From positions 4,526,001 to 4,590,000 of the forward strand of contig NC_079243.1 of assembly GCF_028009165.1 (NCBI RefSeq): a stretch of 64,000 nt of DNA. The letters are read 5' to 3'. The stretch comes from Akanthomyces muscarius. Lineage: Eukaryota; Ascomycota; Sordariomycetes; Hypocreales; Cordycipitaceae. Below the pieces are notes generated by a model. The model was not told where the DNA came from, did not search any database, and worked only from the letters and a program-made list of their open reading frames with translations. Below, in pieces: positions 34,503 through 45,638 of the stretch (positions are counted from its first letter, which is position 1; each line of letters starts with the position of its first letter). A program made the translations under genes and the position numbers.

Positions 34503-36442
34503 ATGACTTCAAGCAATCTGAAATCGGAATATGACATCGTCTTCGCGGGAGGTGAGTTTAATCGCAGAAGCCGCTGTCGCCAATCGCGTTCTGACATGTT
34601 CTTAGGGGGCACCGCGGCCTGCGTTACGGCTGCTCGTCTCTCGAAAGCTGACCCTAGCCTCTCCATCCTCCTGATTGAGCAGGGCGGCGATAATTTGGAC
34701 GATCCCGCTGTAGTCACGCCCGCCATGTTCTTGAGTCATCTGTTTCCGGGAAGTAAAACTGTCTTGTTTCACGCCGCCAAGAGAGAATCCAGCCTCGCAG
34801 ATCGTGCATTGGTGGTGCCTTCTGGAGGATTGCTCGGCGGTGGCTCTTCCATCAACTTTACCATGTATACGCGAGGTTCGCTGTTGTCCCGATTTATTTC
34901 TCGAACAGATACCAACATACACATCTAGCTTCCGCGGTCGATTTCGACTCTTGGAAAACAGAGGGATGGGACGGGACAAGTATGCTGGCTCTCGCGAACA
35001 AGGCAGAGAATCATCAGTTGAATGACCCAAAGATTGACAAGAGCGCTCATGGGCAGAACGGGCCCATACAAGTCAGCTACGGAACCCACCACCCCAACAT
35101 GAATCATGACGACATCTTTGACGCTGCCCAGGCTGTTGGAGTACCTCAAGTCTCCAACTTGCAGGATTTTGAGGTCGGTCACGGTTTCGAGCGATGGGCC
35201 AAATATATCAGTCCCGACGGCAAGCGACAAGACACAGCCCACTGCTACCTCCATCCGTTGCTGAAGTCGGGCAGCTATCCTAACCTTCACATTCTAACCA
35301 ACTCGATCGTCACCCGAGTCAAATTTGAAGGCACGCGCGCCATTGGCGTTGAATATGAGCCGACCACAAATTCCGCGAAAACGGCGGCGGCGTTCATCGC
35401 TACCAAGAAGCAAGTGGTCGTCGCTGCAGGTGCTCTCAACACCCCTCTTATCCTCGAGCGATCCGGCATTGGGAAGGGCGAACTGCTGCGCGGACTCGGA
35501 ATTGACGTTGTTTCTGACCTGCCTGGTGTGGGCGAGGACTACCAGGACCACAACTTGATCACTTACCGGTACAAGGCCAACTTGACACCGGAGACGTCAT
35601 TTGACGGCCTTCTTAGCGGCCGGGAAGATTTTGCCAAGGCTTTGGAGGCGCGCTCCACCAAGATGGGCTGGAACGGCCTCGATGTCGGCGGCAAGCTGCG
35701 GCCGTCCGAGGACGAGGTCGCGCAGCTGGACCCGGCGTTTCGCGAGTGTTGGGCCCGCGATTTCAAGGACCATCCTTCGAGGCCAATCATGCTTCTAGTC
35801 TACTTTTACGGCTACTTTGGCGACCACGTCGCGCTGAATGAGCCCGTGGACAACCCGGCGCACTACATGACCAGCGGTGCGTACACGGCGTACCCTTATT
35901 CCCGCGGCAGCGTGCACATCACGTCTACAGACCCTCGCTCGCGATCTGACTTTGTGACGGGTTTCCTCAAGAACCCCGTCGATCTGACGAAGCAGGTGTG
36001 GGCGTACAAGAAGCAGCGCGAAATCATGCGCCGCAGCGACAAGTATGCCGGCGAGGAGCCCACCAGCCACCCCAGATTTCCCGAGGGCAGCAAGGCCGCA
36101 TGTCGGGATGGCCCCGCCGTGGCAGGCGGTTTCAAGAGCATGCAGGATCGGGCCAGTCTGTCGCCGATTGAGTACAGCAAGGAGGACGACCGCGCGATCG
36201 AGGACTGGATCCGCTCGCACATCGAGACGGCGTGGCACTCGCTGGGTACCTGCAAGATGGCACCACGAGAGCAGGACGGTGTGGTGGACAAGGATCTGAA
36301 TGTGTACGGGACGCAGGGCCTGAAGGTGGCGGATCTATCAATTGTGCCAGAGAATGTATGTGCCAACACGTACAACACGGCGCTGATTGTCGGAGAAAAG
36401 GCTGCGGAGATTATCGGCCATGAGCTTGGACTCACGGTCTAA
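34503..36442 (+). CDS. GMC oxidoreductase, alcohol-oxidase type
   Basis: Three exons: 34503-34551, 34606-34875 and 34929-36442; introns of 54 bp (GTGAGT..TAG) and 53 bp (GTTCGC..TAG); 610 aa. The joins restore the FAD loop VFAGGGTAACVTAARL and the family motif GGGSSINFTMYTRASAVDFDSW. Sequence order follows methanol/alcohol oxidases: PLILERSGIG, NLPGVG-like DLPGVGEDYQDH, YPYSRGSVHIT, VWAYKKQREIMRR. The catalytic pair is His543 (AWHSLGTC) and Asn586 (NTYNTALIVGEKAA). Compared with yeast alcohol oxidases it lacks the C-terminal extension and ends LTV, so there is no PTS1. It probably oxidises a primary or aryl alcohol with O2, making aldehyde and H2O2; substrate not determinable. No signal peptide is present. 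Confidence 0.92.
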
Positions 36443-36650
36443 TGAAGAATGTGACGCTGGTGACGCTGGTTTCGCGCAATATGTAATGGGGTCATTTGAG
36501 AAAATGCATCGCTTATTTCATTCATGGCGGGAACTATTCAAAACAGATATATATATTTCTCTATCCTGGTATCCCGCGTTCGCCATTTCCCGTGTCTAAA
36601 ATGCTCTATGCGCCTTAACTCCCATTCCTTTAAAAAAAAAAAGCTGTACA

Positions 36651-38330
36651 TTATTTCTTCACATCATTCAAGTCCAAATCTTCAAAATCCTCTTCTACCG
36701 GTTTCGTCTCAGTCACTTGTCGAGGAGGCAGCGCCGGCGGCGGACCCTTGGGCAGCACCACCGGCTTCGGCACCACCGTCTCCTCCGCATCCAGGAACTC
36801 GGCCTCGCCCTCGACCCCTCCGCCATGGCCATTTGCTTCGCTCCAGCTGCCTTCCGCACCGTTTTCATACGGACTCTCGCTTTTTTCGTCGGGGCGCGTG
36901 CGGCCCGCCTCCTCCTCGTAGCTAGGCGGCCGGTCCTCCTGCGCAGGAAGCACCCCGTTCCTAGTCAGGACGCGCGGGCTGTGGCTGCTCGTCGTCGTGG
37001 GGCTCGTCGCTTGCATCCCGACTTGGCCGTTTGTCTGTGTGGCGGCATCGGTGCTGCTGCGGCTCCAGCGCGACGGATTCTGTGCTGCGCCGAAGCTCGT
37101 TCTGTGCGTGGGCGTCGAGGTCGCCGTGTTGGCGCGGGAGCGGTAGCTGCCGCTGCGCGGCCGAAACTCGAACTGGTCGCTGGAGACACGGGCGTGGGAG
37201 CCGGCTTCCACGATGCCTAGCCCTTCCTTTTCGAGCGCCGCCACGCCGTACGGGTCCGGGTCGTCCTCGTCGGGGACGCCAAATGTCGGCGAGACGGCGA
37301 GGTTGACGTCGCCCGGCGCGAGCTCGTGCTCCAGCTCCTCCATGATTTCGCTGTCTACGTCGGCACGGCCCTCTGCCGCCTTGAGCGTCTCCATGAGCTT
37401 GCGAATCTCCCGCGGCGGGTGCCGCACCTTGCCCGCGAGGATGTCCGCCGCGCTGATCTCGGCGTCGTTGTTGTAGAAGCGCGCGTTCTCGTCTGTGCGC
37501 TCAATCACAATCGTGCCGTCGACCTGCACGCCCGCGTAGAAGCCTCTGGACTTGAGGTAGGTGAAGACGGGCCGGTTGGCCTGCTTCCAGCGGCCGTCAT
37601 TCTCCAGCACGCCGCCGACGCCGACGGGCCCCGCGACGGCGCTGACCTCGCCGCCGATGGTGGCGCGGATCTTGGTGAAGGCGGCGAGCGCCGCGCGCGT
37701 GTTGATGACGAGCACGCAGTCGTAAATGTCGACGCCGACGAGGAAGCCGAGGCCGGCCGTGTGCAGCATGATGCCCGACGGCGGGGACCACTCGCCGTCT
37801 TCCTGGCGCGCGACGAGCACGCCGGAGCCGCCGGCGCCGGATACCCAGAGGCCGGTGCGCATGGTGGTGAAGATGGCGAGGCCGACGGCGTTTTCAATGA
37901 CCTTTTGGGGAATCTTCTTCAGGACGCGCTGCTTCTGCTTGGGGCCATCGTCGCCGCTGCCGGGGGATGCTTCTTGCTCGGTGTAGAAGCCATCCTCTGT
38001 TGCGCCCGTGTTAGTACTGGAAAGTCGACAGCTCCAATGCAAACGGTAAATTGCTCGTAGCACGAGCATGAAAACTATTCTTCGAGAGAAATCCTCTCAT
38101 TTTCGGGGGACAGGTATTGACGTACTGCAGAAGGATTTGAGAATTCTGGCGGCCTTGTCGCTTTCCTTGTCGAGGGTCGTCGGCCAAAAGGCCTCGCTGC
38201 CGATGCGGTTCGAGAATCTGTTGATGGGCGCGCCGAGCTTGTCGACGACCTTGAAGGCCTTGTCAAAGCCCTTTTTGCTCTGGGTTTTTGTCGTGTCCCA
38301 GGACGGGAGATATGACGCAATCTTTTGCAT
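36651..38330 (-). CDS. YSC84/SH3YL1-type lipid-binding protein without SH3 domain
   Basis: Two exons on the minus strand, 38126-38330 and 36651-37996, with a 129-bp intron (GTACGT..CAG, branch TACTAAC); 516 aa. The join restores ARILKSFCKDGFYTEQ. The N-terminal half is the SYLF (DUF500) domain, seen in VIENAVGLAIFTTMRTGLWVSGAGGSGVLVARQ and GVDIYDCVLVINT. SYLF binds phosphoinositides and, in Ysc84/Lsb3, actin at endocytic sites. Yeast Ysc84 and human SH3YL1 end in an SH3 domain. Here the tail is disordered and ends in a proline-rich motif (VLPKGPPPALPPRQ) that could instead bind SH3 proteins. Likely cytosolic, acting at cortical actin patches or membranes. Confidence 0.88.
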
Positions 38331-39818
38331 TGCGGCGACGGATCGCGGGCGCTCAGCACTAATACAGCTGAACGCAAAAAGGCAGAGAAGCTCGCAAGGC
38401 AGGCAGAGGCAGCAAGTGTCAGCTCAGAAATTTTATTTTGGATATATGCATGGCGGAGAAGAAGACGGTCAAGGAGATTCGGGGGTTGCTTGGGATTTTT
38501 AAGCACAGCTGGGATGACGTTGTTGCCGACGGTGCCGGATGGCGGAGCTGCCCTCGGGTGACGCGGCTGACCATTCCCGGCCGGGCAGCACGATGGGAGT
38601 CCGACGACTCCACCATTGGCCGGGTGCGAGGAGAAAGGTTGATCAATTGTAGAACTCACTAGTCTGTGAGCTAAACGGGCGTAGCGTACTGTTTAGACAT
38701 TTCCAGCTTGTCAGAGTTCTTTTCAGCATTCTTGTCGTCCAACTGAAATTGCAACAGCGAGAGGTGGTTCCTCTGACAAACCCGTGACGCGAAGAATCCA
38801 ACCTGGCCACTTACAGCTCTGATTGTCGGCAAAATACGCCGAATTCAGCAGAGCAAGGCCTCTCAAAAGAGATTCCCGAGAAGTTTTAATCATGTAGGCT
38901 TCCAGAACACACTGAATAGCATCACAGCTGGGGAGATGGGTTGGCAGCTGGAGGGCTACAATTTTTGGTCGTGTCTAGGGTAGGCCGATGCCTACAAAGC
39001 CTCAGCCTTTTGTTTCAGTGTAGGATGGAGGGGTGCGGAGGCGGATACATGCACGGGAGCATCTGGTCAATCATTGTCGGCGAAAGATCAAATTTCTAAA
39101 ACGACGAAATCCATTGCTTGTCATTACCGCGTAGTGTCATCCTACGCATGCACGTAATCAGCAAGCCACCTGGCGGGGTAAATAAGGCTGAGCAGGCACC
39201 ACATCACCAGTTTTTTGCGAGGCTTTAATTGTAGCAGCCTGAATAACCTCTGCAACTTCATTCAAACCGTCTATGAGGAGCACATCTGTCACCTCATACT
39301 TTGTCAAAGAGCGTAGTGAACACGGCGCTGTGAATTTAGGTGCATCACTGTTGTTTGCGGTGGCATCTGTTGGGACGCTAGCCGGTGGGTCTACAGAGGG
39401 TTCCAGATGTGTTTTAGCGCTCACCATACGCTGGAAGCACGCTAGAGCCTGCCAGCTTGCACCCGCACCCCGCTGGAAGCCCACTGGAAGTTCGCTGTAG
39501 TAGCACTGACGGCGGGCGGCCCGCATCAGTCCCCAGCCTGCCTTCCAAAGTGAAGCCGCTCTCGTCTCCCCATCCCGTCTGTCGCGCATCCGTCTTCCTG
39601 CATACTCTGAGACACCCTGGGTTGCGCCCACCCGCGCTGCCATTCTGCCCTGTTGCAACCAACAGCCAAGCCAGAAATGGCTCTTTAGAATCCTGCGACT
39701 TGACATATAGCCTTGACCCCGCCTCAGCCAGCGAATATAACACGCATCTCATGCTCGCCCCATCACCACCAACCTCCTTGAGCCCTCGCGATCGAGGACT
39801 CGCCCCGACCCGGCCACC
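38331..39818. other. Divergent intergenic, 1.5 kb
   Basis: Lies between the YSC84-type gene and the uncharacterised gene at 39819. A 182-codon minus-strand frame at 39158-39706 shows no domain. I treat it as chance. Confidence 0.4.
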
Positions 39819-41147
39819 ATGGCCTTCCTAGAAGACCCGCGCTTACGCCAGCGCTGGAACCAAATCACTCACGATGCAGAGGCGGCCACAGAGAATGCCG
39901 CCGCAGGTATATGGTCCTTTCAGCAACACTACATTAATCCCTGCTTCGGATACCTGAGCGGCTCCATCCATCGATGCACCGCCGTCTGCCTGGGTGACCA
40001 CGACGAGCGCATGCGCCGCCGCAGAGAGCGCGAGCGAGCCGGACCCGGCGCCGAATACTCGTTTGACTTCTACGACGACTGGTTAGACGAGGAGCATCCC
40101 GATGACGGCGGCAGCGGCCCCGGCTTCTTTGGTAGCTGGGCCGGCGAGGACTGGGATCGACTCCTCGCGGGCAGCGGCAGCCACCGCAAGCATCTCGGCG
40201 GCGAGGGCACCACGACCGAGCAGCCTCGACGGAAGCGCGGCATGAGCTACGGAACCAGAGGAACCCGGCGCAAGGCGAGCGAACACGACCCCACCATCAT
40301 CCCCAGCACCCAGCCCATCGGCTTCCTGAGCAAGCTGCCCTGGAAAATGGGCGGCACCTTGCGATATAAACCCAGCGCGGCCGACCTGCAGGATCATCCT
40401 GGCAAGCACGGAAATCCCGAAACGGCACCTCTGCTCGGCAGCGACGACGAATCCGACTACGGCCAGCTAATTGTGCCGCGCAAACGAAGCGGCACCACAG
40501 GATCTGGTGGCACTGGAGGCACCTCGGATTCCTATCGCTCGCGAGGCGATTTATTCCCATCTGATGGCGAAGGCGAAGAAGATGCCATTGTGTTGGATGA
40601 CGACGTCACGTATGACATGGTCCGGAACGATCGCAGCAGCGGGAAAAGTGATAGGACGAGAAGCAGCAAAGGCAAGCGGCCGGCTGAGGGTGGAGGATTC
40701 TTTGCGCCAAGAACCCTCTCTAGAACTACTTTGGCGTCCAACTCCTCGGCGGATACGATGCCGCTGCAACGCTCCATCTCGTCGCTGGCCATCAGCCCAG
40801 CCGCGATCGAGCGCGTGCCGTCACTGCAGGACCTACAGATGGAGGAGGAGAGGCTGCAAAGCGAAGAGGACCAAGAGATTGTCCGCAAAAAAGAGGCCGC
40901 GGCACAATTAGCTGCACAGCTGGGTCTTTCACCAACCAGCACTGATCCATACTCTACTGCCGAGCCCAAGCCTTTGTTATCGACGAATAATGTACAGATC
41001 CCGCCACCCGCGCAACAAGTAGCGCAGCAGACTCGGGACCCAAAGAGCGCTGCTACTAGCGAAGAGCAACGGAAGTCGAAATCGAGGCAAAGCTCGCAGA
41101 CAACCCTGGATGGGTTTGTGCCTGCACGACTGCCACACTTTGGCTGA
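39819..41147 (+). CDS. Uncharacterised, mostly disordered protein
   Basis: Intronless, 442 aa. An ordered N-terminal block of about 60 residues (MAFLEDPRLRQRWNQITHDAEAATE..) contains two cysteines and looks helical, possibly membrane-associated. The rest is rich in Ser, Gly, Arg and acidic residues. Basic clusters (QPRRKRG, RGTRRK, VPRKRSG) could act as nuclear signals. A glutamine/acid-rich helix lies at about 345-385. The last 15 residues contain QTTLDGFV, close to the PCNA-binding PIP-box QxxLxxFF but with Val for the second aromatic. I do not recognise a family. The even codon use and single long frame support a real gene. Confidence 0.75.
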   Translation: MAFLEDPRLRQRWNQITHDAEAATENAAAGIWSFQQHYINPCFGYLSGSIHRCTAVCLGDHDERMRRRRERERAGPGAEYSFDFYDDWLDEEHPDDGGSGPGFFGSWAGEDWDRLLAGSGSHRKHLGGEGTTTEQPRRKRGMSYGTRGTRRKASEHDPTIIPSTQPIGFLSKLPWKMGGTLRYKPSAADLQDHPGKHGNPETAPLLGSDDESDYGQLIVPRKRSGTTGSGGTGGTSDSYRSRGDLFPSDGEGEEDAIVLDDDVTYDMVRNDRSSGKSDRTRSSKGKRPAEGGGFFAPRTLSRTTLASNSSADTMPLQRSISSLAISPAAIERVPSLQDLQMEEERLQSEEDQEIVRKKEAAAQLAAQLGLSPTSTDPYSTAEPKPLLSTNNVQIPPPAQQVAQQTRDPKSAATSEEQRKSKSRQSSQTTLDGFVPARLPHFG

Positions 41148-41857
41148 TGATGCATTTCAAAACATATTTCCGCCTACCTCTGTACATATTACGACGTGAC
41201 GGGCTGCAATGGGTTGCATATTAAGCTGTGCCGGTAAATAAAAAGTGAACACTGCGAGTTGGGTTCGCGGAGCATGCTGATTTAGCGTTGTATTGTTTTA
41301 TATATCGAGGCCCAACTGCCTCGCGGAGTTTTGAATGGGACGACATGTTCTGCGCTACTTTCTGACCGTTGGTCGGTTTTAACATGATGTGCGTGCGATG
41401 CATAAGTCTTTACTTTTCCACTGATGGGAGTGTGTATTCACCAGTAATCCAATTTAATGCATTCCGCGGATGTGATAGTGACATTACCCAGCATCTTGGG
41501 CCACGTCATAGCGTCCGTGATCCCGACGTCTGCGGTGGGCGGCCCCGCGGAGAATCTGGGGTTGGCGTCTTGACAGGCAGGCCTCGGCTACTATTACCCC
41601 ACAAACATCATCCAACGCTATATAGCCGAGAGACAGCTCTTACGAAACCTAAAAAGAGAAACCGTTCCACCGGCATCTTGCTTGCATCAATCTATCCTTT
41701 CCCGTCTTTGATAATTCATAAAAAGCCCACATCCAATCCGCGGCGCGAGAAGAGGGTCACACAGAAACATCTTTCCATTCTAGACCGAACCTCAGTCTCA
41801 ACCACAGGGACATTCGGCAGCACATATATCCACAGCACACATCATACATTACACACA
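41148..41857. other. Intergenic and 5' leader of the nitronate monooxygenase gene
   Basis: A 710-bp gap. The frame of the next gene stays open back to 41369, but that stretch looks like promoter and leader, not protein. Confidence 0.45.
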
Positions 41858-42913
41858 ATGGCTCCTGCAGGCCCCATCACAACAGAGCTGACCAAGGTGC
41901 TCGGCATCAAGCACCCGATCCTCCTTGCCGGCATGGCGCGCGTGTCCGGCGGGCCCCTCGCCGCGGCCGTCTCCAACGCCGGCGGCCTCGGTGTCATTGG
42001 CGGCTTCAAGTACACGCCCGAGCAGCTCAAGGACATCCTCGCCGAGATGAAGGCCAACCTGGCCAGCCCGGACCTGCCCTTTGGCGTGGACCTCGCGCTG
42101 CCGCAAGTCGGCGGCAACGCGCGCAAGACCAACTACGACTACACCGACGGCAAGCTCGACGAGCTCATCGACCTGACCATCGACAGCGGCGCCAAGCTGT
42201 TTGTCTGCGCCGTCGGCGTCCCGCCAAAGTACATCATCGAGAAGCTGCACAAGAACAACATCCTGGTGATGAACATGGTCGGCCACCCGAAGCACGCGAG
42301 AAAGGCGCTGGACCTGGGCGTCGACATGGTCTGCGCGCAGGGCACCGAGGGCGGCGGCCACACGGGCGAGATTGCCACGTCGATCCTCATCCCGGCCGTG
42401 GTGGACGTGGCGCGGCAGTACCGCCCGCCGATGCTGGGCGGCTCGACGGCGCTCGTCGTCGCGGCGGGCGGCATCTCCAACGGCCGCGGGCTGGCGTCGT
42501 CGCTGATGCAGGGCGCGTCGGGCGTCTGGGTCGGCACGCGCTTCGTGGCCTCCAAGGAGGCCAACTGCAGCGAGCAGCACAAGGAGGCCGTCGTATCGTG
42601 CGCGTACGACGAGACGGAGCGCTCGCTGGTGCTGACCGGCCGGCCCATCCGCCTCAAGCTCAACGACTACATCCGCCAGTGGCACGCCCGGCCGCAGGAA
42701 ATCCAGGCGCTCTGCGATAAAGGTGTAGCGCCCATCATGCACGACTTTGATAACGGCAAGGAGGACATTGACCTGCCGCACCTGATGGGCCAGGTGGCGG
42801 CGTCGATTACAAAGGTGCAGCCCGCCGGCGAGATTGTGGATGAAATGGTGGCGGAGGCGACGGAGATGCTGCACAAGGCTAGCACGTTTGTCGGTCCATC
42901 TAGCAAGCTGTAA
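41858..42913 (+). CDS. Peroxisomal nitronate monooxygenase
   Basis: Intronless, 351 aa. A TIM-barrel flavoprotein of the 2-nitropropane dioxygenase / class I nitronate monooxygenase family: HPILLAGMARVSGGPLAAAVSNAGGLGVIGG at the start, GTEGGGHTGEIATS with the catalytic-type His168, and VVAAGGISNGRGLASSLMQGASGVWVGTRF for FMN phosphate binding. It oxidises nitronates such as propionate-3-nitronate, detoxifying plant- or self-made nitro acids. The protein ends SSKL-stop, a perfect type-1 peroxisomal signal, which fits an oxidase able to make H2O2. The start at 41858 matches the family N-terminus. Confidence 0.94.
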   Translation: MAPAGPITTELTKVLGIKHPILLAGMARVSGGPLAAAVSNAGGLGVIGGFKYTPEQLKDILAEMKANLASPDLPFGVDLALPQVGGNARKTNYDYTDGKLDELIDLTIDSGAKLFVCAVGVPPKYIIEKLHKNNILVMNMVGHPKHARKALDLGVDMVCAQGTEGGGHTGEIATSILIPAVVDVARQYRPPMLGGSTALVVAAGGISNGRGLASSLMQGASGVWVGTRFVASKEANCSEQHKEAVVSCAYDETERSLVLTGRPIRLKLNDYIRQWHARPQEIQALCDKGVAPIMHDFDNGKEDIDLPHLMGQVAASITKVQPAGEIVDEMVAEATEMLHKASTFVGPSSKL

Positions 42914-43216
42914 ATATGTACTTTAATAGGAATTGGAGATTTTGCACATTCGTTTCAGTTTCAAGACGTGCTTCTTCTTGTCGTGCAACTTGTTCGCTGA
43001 CAGTGCGGAGTGTGAATTGTGCACAATCTGCACTGTACCAGCCACCCGCACTCTTGGTGGGGCAATCCATTTGGGTTGGCGCAACTTTTTCTTATCGATA
43101 CTGTCACCAAGAACTTTTTTTTCAGTGCCCGCGTACCTACACCAAGCCAGTGCAAAATCCTCTGCACCGAACCTCATTGTACATTACCACTGCCACGGCG
43201 CACCACACAGCACACG
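42914..43216. other. Short intergenic, NMO to HAS1
   Basis: Holds the NMO 3' end and the HAS1 promoter. Nothing else seen. Confidence 0.4.
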
Positions 43217-45054
43217 ATGGATCACTCAATAAAGAAGCGTAAGCGCAGAGACGCTGAGGAGGCCGCCCCTGTCAAGACGAACGGCGCCGACAGGATTTCG
43301 AAGAAGACGAAAAAGACCAAGAAGCCTGTCCCCCAGGAGGAGGAAGACGACGAGGATGATTTTGAGGGATTCGAGGAGGAGCAGGAGGATCAAGAGGTCG
43401 AGAATGGTAGCGATGATATAGAGGAGGAACAGGCCGAAGCCAAGGAAGACATCGAAACGAACGGTGCCGATCTCCCGACCGATAGTGCTCCCATACTTCC
43501 CATGGCTGCCGATGCTCAGTCTTTTGACGAGCTGAAGCTCTCGGAGAAGACGATGACGGCCATCAAAGAGATGGGATTCACCAAGATGACCAGCATTCAG
43601 AAGAGTGTACGCCTCGACCGATCTGACGAACATTGTACCGAAATACTAACTATAACCAGGCCATTCCCCCCCTCATGGCTGGCAAGGACGTGCTCGGTGC
43701 CGCCAAGACTGGTTCGGGTAAAACGCTGGCGTTTCTGATTCCCGCCATCGAGATTCTCTCGTCGCTGCGCTTCAAGCCCCGCAACGGCACCGGCGTCATC
43801 GTTGTGTCGCCGACGCGCGAGCTGGCGCTGCAGATCTTTGGCGTCGCGCGCGAGCTCATGAAGCACCACTCGCAGACGTACGGCATCGTCATGGGCGGCG
43901 CAAACCGCAAGGCCGAGGCCGAGAAGCTGTCCAAGGGCGTCAACCTGATCATCGCCACCCCGGGCCGCCTGCTCGACCACCTGCTCAACACGCCGTTCGT
44001 CTTCAAGAACCTCAAGTCGCTCATCATCGACGAGGCCGACCGCATTCTCGAAGTCGGTTTCGAGGATGAGATTCGCCAGATTGTCAAGGTGCTGGCCAAC
44101 GACGACCGCCAGACCATGCTCTTCTCCGCCACGCAGACGACAAAGGTCGAGGACCTCGCCCGGATATCGTTGCGGCCCGGCCCGCTCTACATCAACGTCG
44201 ACGAGGAGAAGCAGTTTAGCACCGTGGACGGCCTGGAGCAGGGCTACCTGCTGTGCGATGCGGACAAGCGCTTCATTCTCCTGTTTTCGTTTTTGCGCCA
44301 CATGCACCAGAAGAAGAAGAAGGTCATTGTCTTTTTCAGCAGCTGCAACTCGGTCAAGTACTACGCTGAGCTGCTCAACTATATCGACTGCCCCGTGCTG
44401 GACCTGCACGGCAAGCAAAAACAGCAAAAGCGCACAAATACATTTTTCGAATTCAGCAATGCTGCTCACGGTATTCTGATCTGCACGGATGTCGCTGCCC
44501 GTGGCCTCGATGTAAGTCTCTGACGAAATGCTACACTCCTCTCCTATACTAACGTGCTCCAGATTCCCGCCGTCGACTTCATCGTCCAGTTCGATCCTCC
44601 TGACAACACCCGCGACTACATCCACCGCGTCGGCCGCACCGCCCGCGGCGCCGGCAACACCGGCCGCAGCCTGCTCTTCCTGCAGCCGAGCGAGGTGGGC
44701 TTCCTGTCGCACCTCAAGGCAGCGCGCGTGCCCGTCGTCGAGTTCGAGTTCCCCTCCAAGAAGATTGTCAACGTGCAGTCGCAGCTCGAGCGGCTGATTG
44801 GCAAAAACTACTACCTGCAGCAGAGCGCCAAGGACGCCTTCAAGTCGTACCTGCACGCGTACGCCAGCCACAGCCTGCGCTCCGTCTACGACGTCAACAA
44901 GCTCGACCTGGCCAAGGTCGCCAAGGGTTTCGGCTTCTCCACGCCGCCGCGCGTCGACATTACGCTGGGCGGCTCCATGAGCAGAGAGCGGGTGCAGGGC
45001 CGGCGAACATATGGCAGCCAGCCCACTCAAAAGTTTAACGGCAAAAGGCGCTAA
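43217..45054 (+). CDS. HAS1: DEAD-box RNA helicase HAS1 (DDX18)
   Basis: Three exons: 43217-43606, 43660-44511 and 44563-45054; introns of 53 bp (GTACGC..CAG) and 51 bp (GTAAGT..CAG, branch TACTAAC); 577 aa. The joins restore [19 protein letters not shown] and [20 protein letters not shown] Lys-rich then acidic N-terminal tail precedes the core. Motifs: AKTGSGKT (I), PTRELALQ (Ia), TPGRLLDHL (Ib), DEAD (II), SAT (III), TDVAARGLD (V), HRVGRTAR (VI). The C-terminal DUF4217-type region ([30 protein letters not shown]) identifies the HAS1/DDX18 branch. It is a nucleolar helicase needed for 40S and 60S ribosome biogenesis. Confidence 0.96.
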
Positions 45055-45638
45055 AGAAATGGGTTGTTTAATTTGGTTCAATTTGCAATTTTTAATGTGT
45101 TTTGCTTGAGATTGTTTAGTATGGATTTAGGCATAAATCTAGATGAAAGAATGATATCAAACTCCGTCAACATGACTTTTCGTGTGTGTGAGCTCTCAAG
45201 GCGGACGGACTGAGAGGACCGTTGCGAATGGTATAGCTGACAAGGCTGAGTGCCGCACACGCAGCTGTTGCGTGGGCTTCAGGTCGTCTCCAACATGGCG
45301 TCCACACTAACGCAATAAGGCAGGCCAGAACGGCCAGCCCGTTTATGAACATGGAAGAAATTTGGTCAGTGAACGAGACACTACGCCATGGCTTGCGCAC
45401 TCCTGCAGACGTTGAGTGGTCTGACTCACGTCCCCACGTCGCGGCGAGAGATTGGCCAGTTTCGCCCTGTGGTGCAGCGCCAGCTAAGACGGGTGAATTG
45501 TGTATATAACGATGCAAGATCTCCGATCATGACCATGGCGAGAATAGATATTACGACTCAGCGTAAGAATACAATCTCGGCCGGACCTTGAGACACCCCT
45601 CGAAATCAAAAGCAGACTCAGTGGTCAATACAGAAAAC
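45055..45638. other. Intergenic between HAS1 and the beta-lactamase-fold gene
   Basis: A 584-bp stretch. A minus-strand frame at 45167-45517 contains one hydrophobic span, but no splice model or start extends it. Not called. Confidence 0.4.

Noticed and set aside
39158..39706. 182-codon minus-strand frame
   Set aside because: No domain, no conserved motif, and it lies in a divergent promoter region.
41369..41857. In-frame open stretch of 163 codons upstream of the nitronate monooxygenase
   Set aside because: The family N-terminus starts at the ATG at 41858, and the upstream peptide is low in family-like features and looks like translated promoter and leader.
42139..42874. Large antisense frames over the nitronate monooxygenase
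   Set aside because: They mirror the GC-rich sense gene and have no homologous features.
43019..43216. In-frame upstream extension of HAS1
   Set aside because: The first ATG that gives a HAS1-like Lys-rich N-terminus is at 43217; the upstream part is unlike any helicase tail.
45167..45517. 116-codon minus-strand frame with one hydrophobic span
   Set aside because: The GTGAGT inside it suggested an intron, but every acceptor tried led quickly to a stop.
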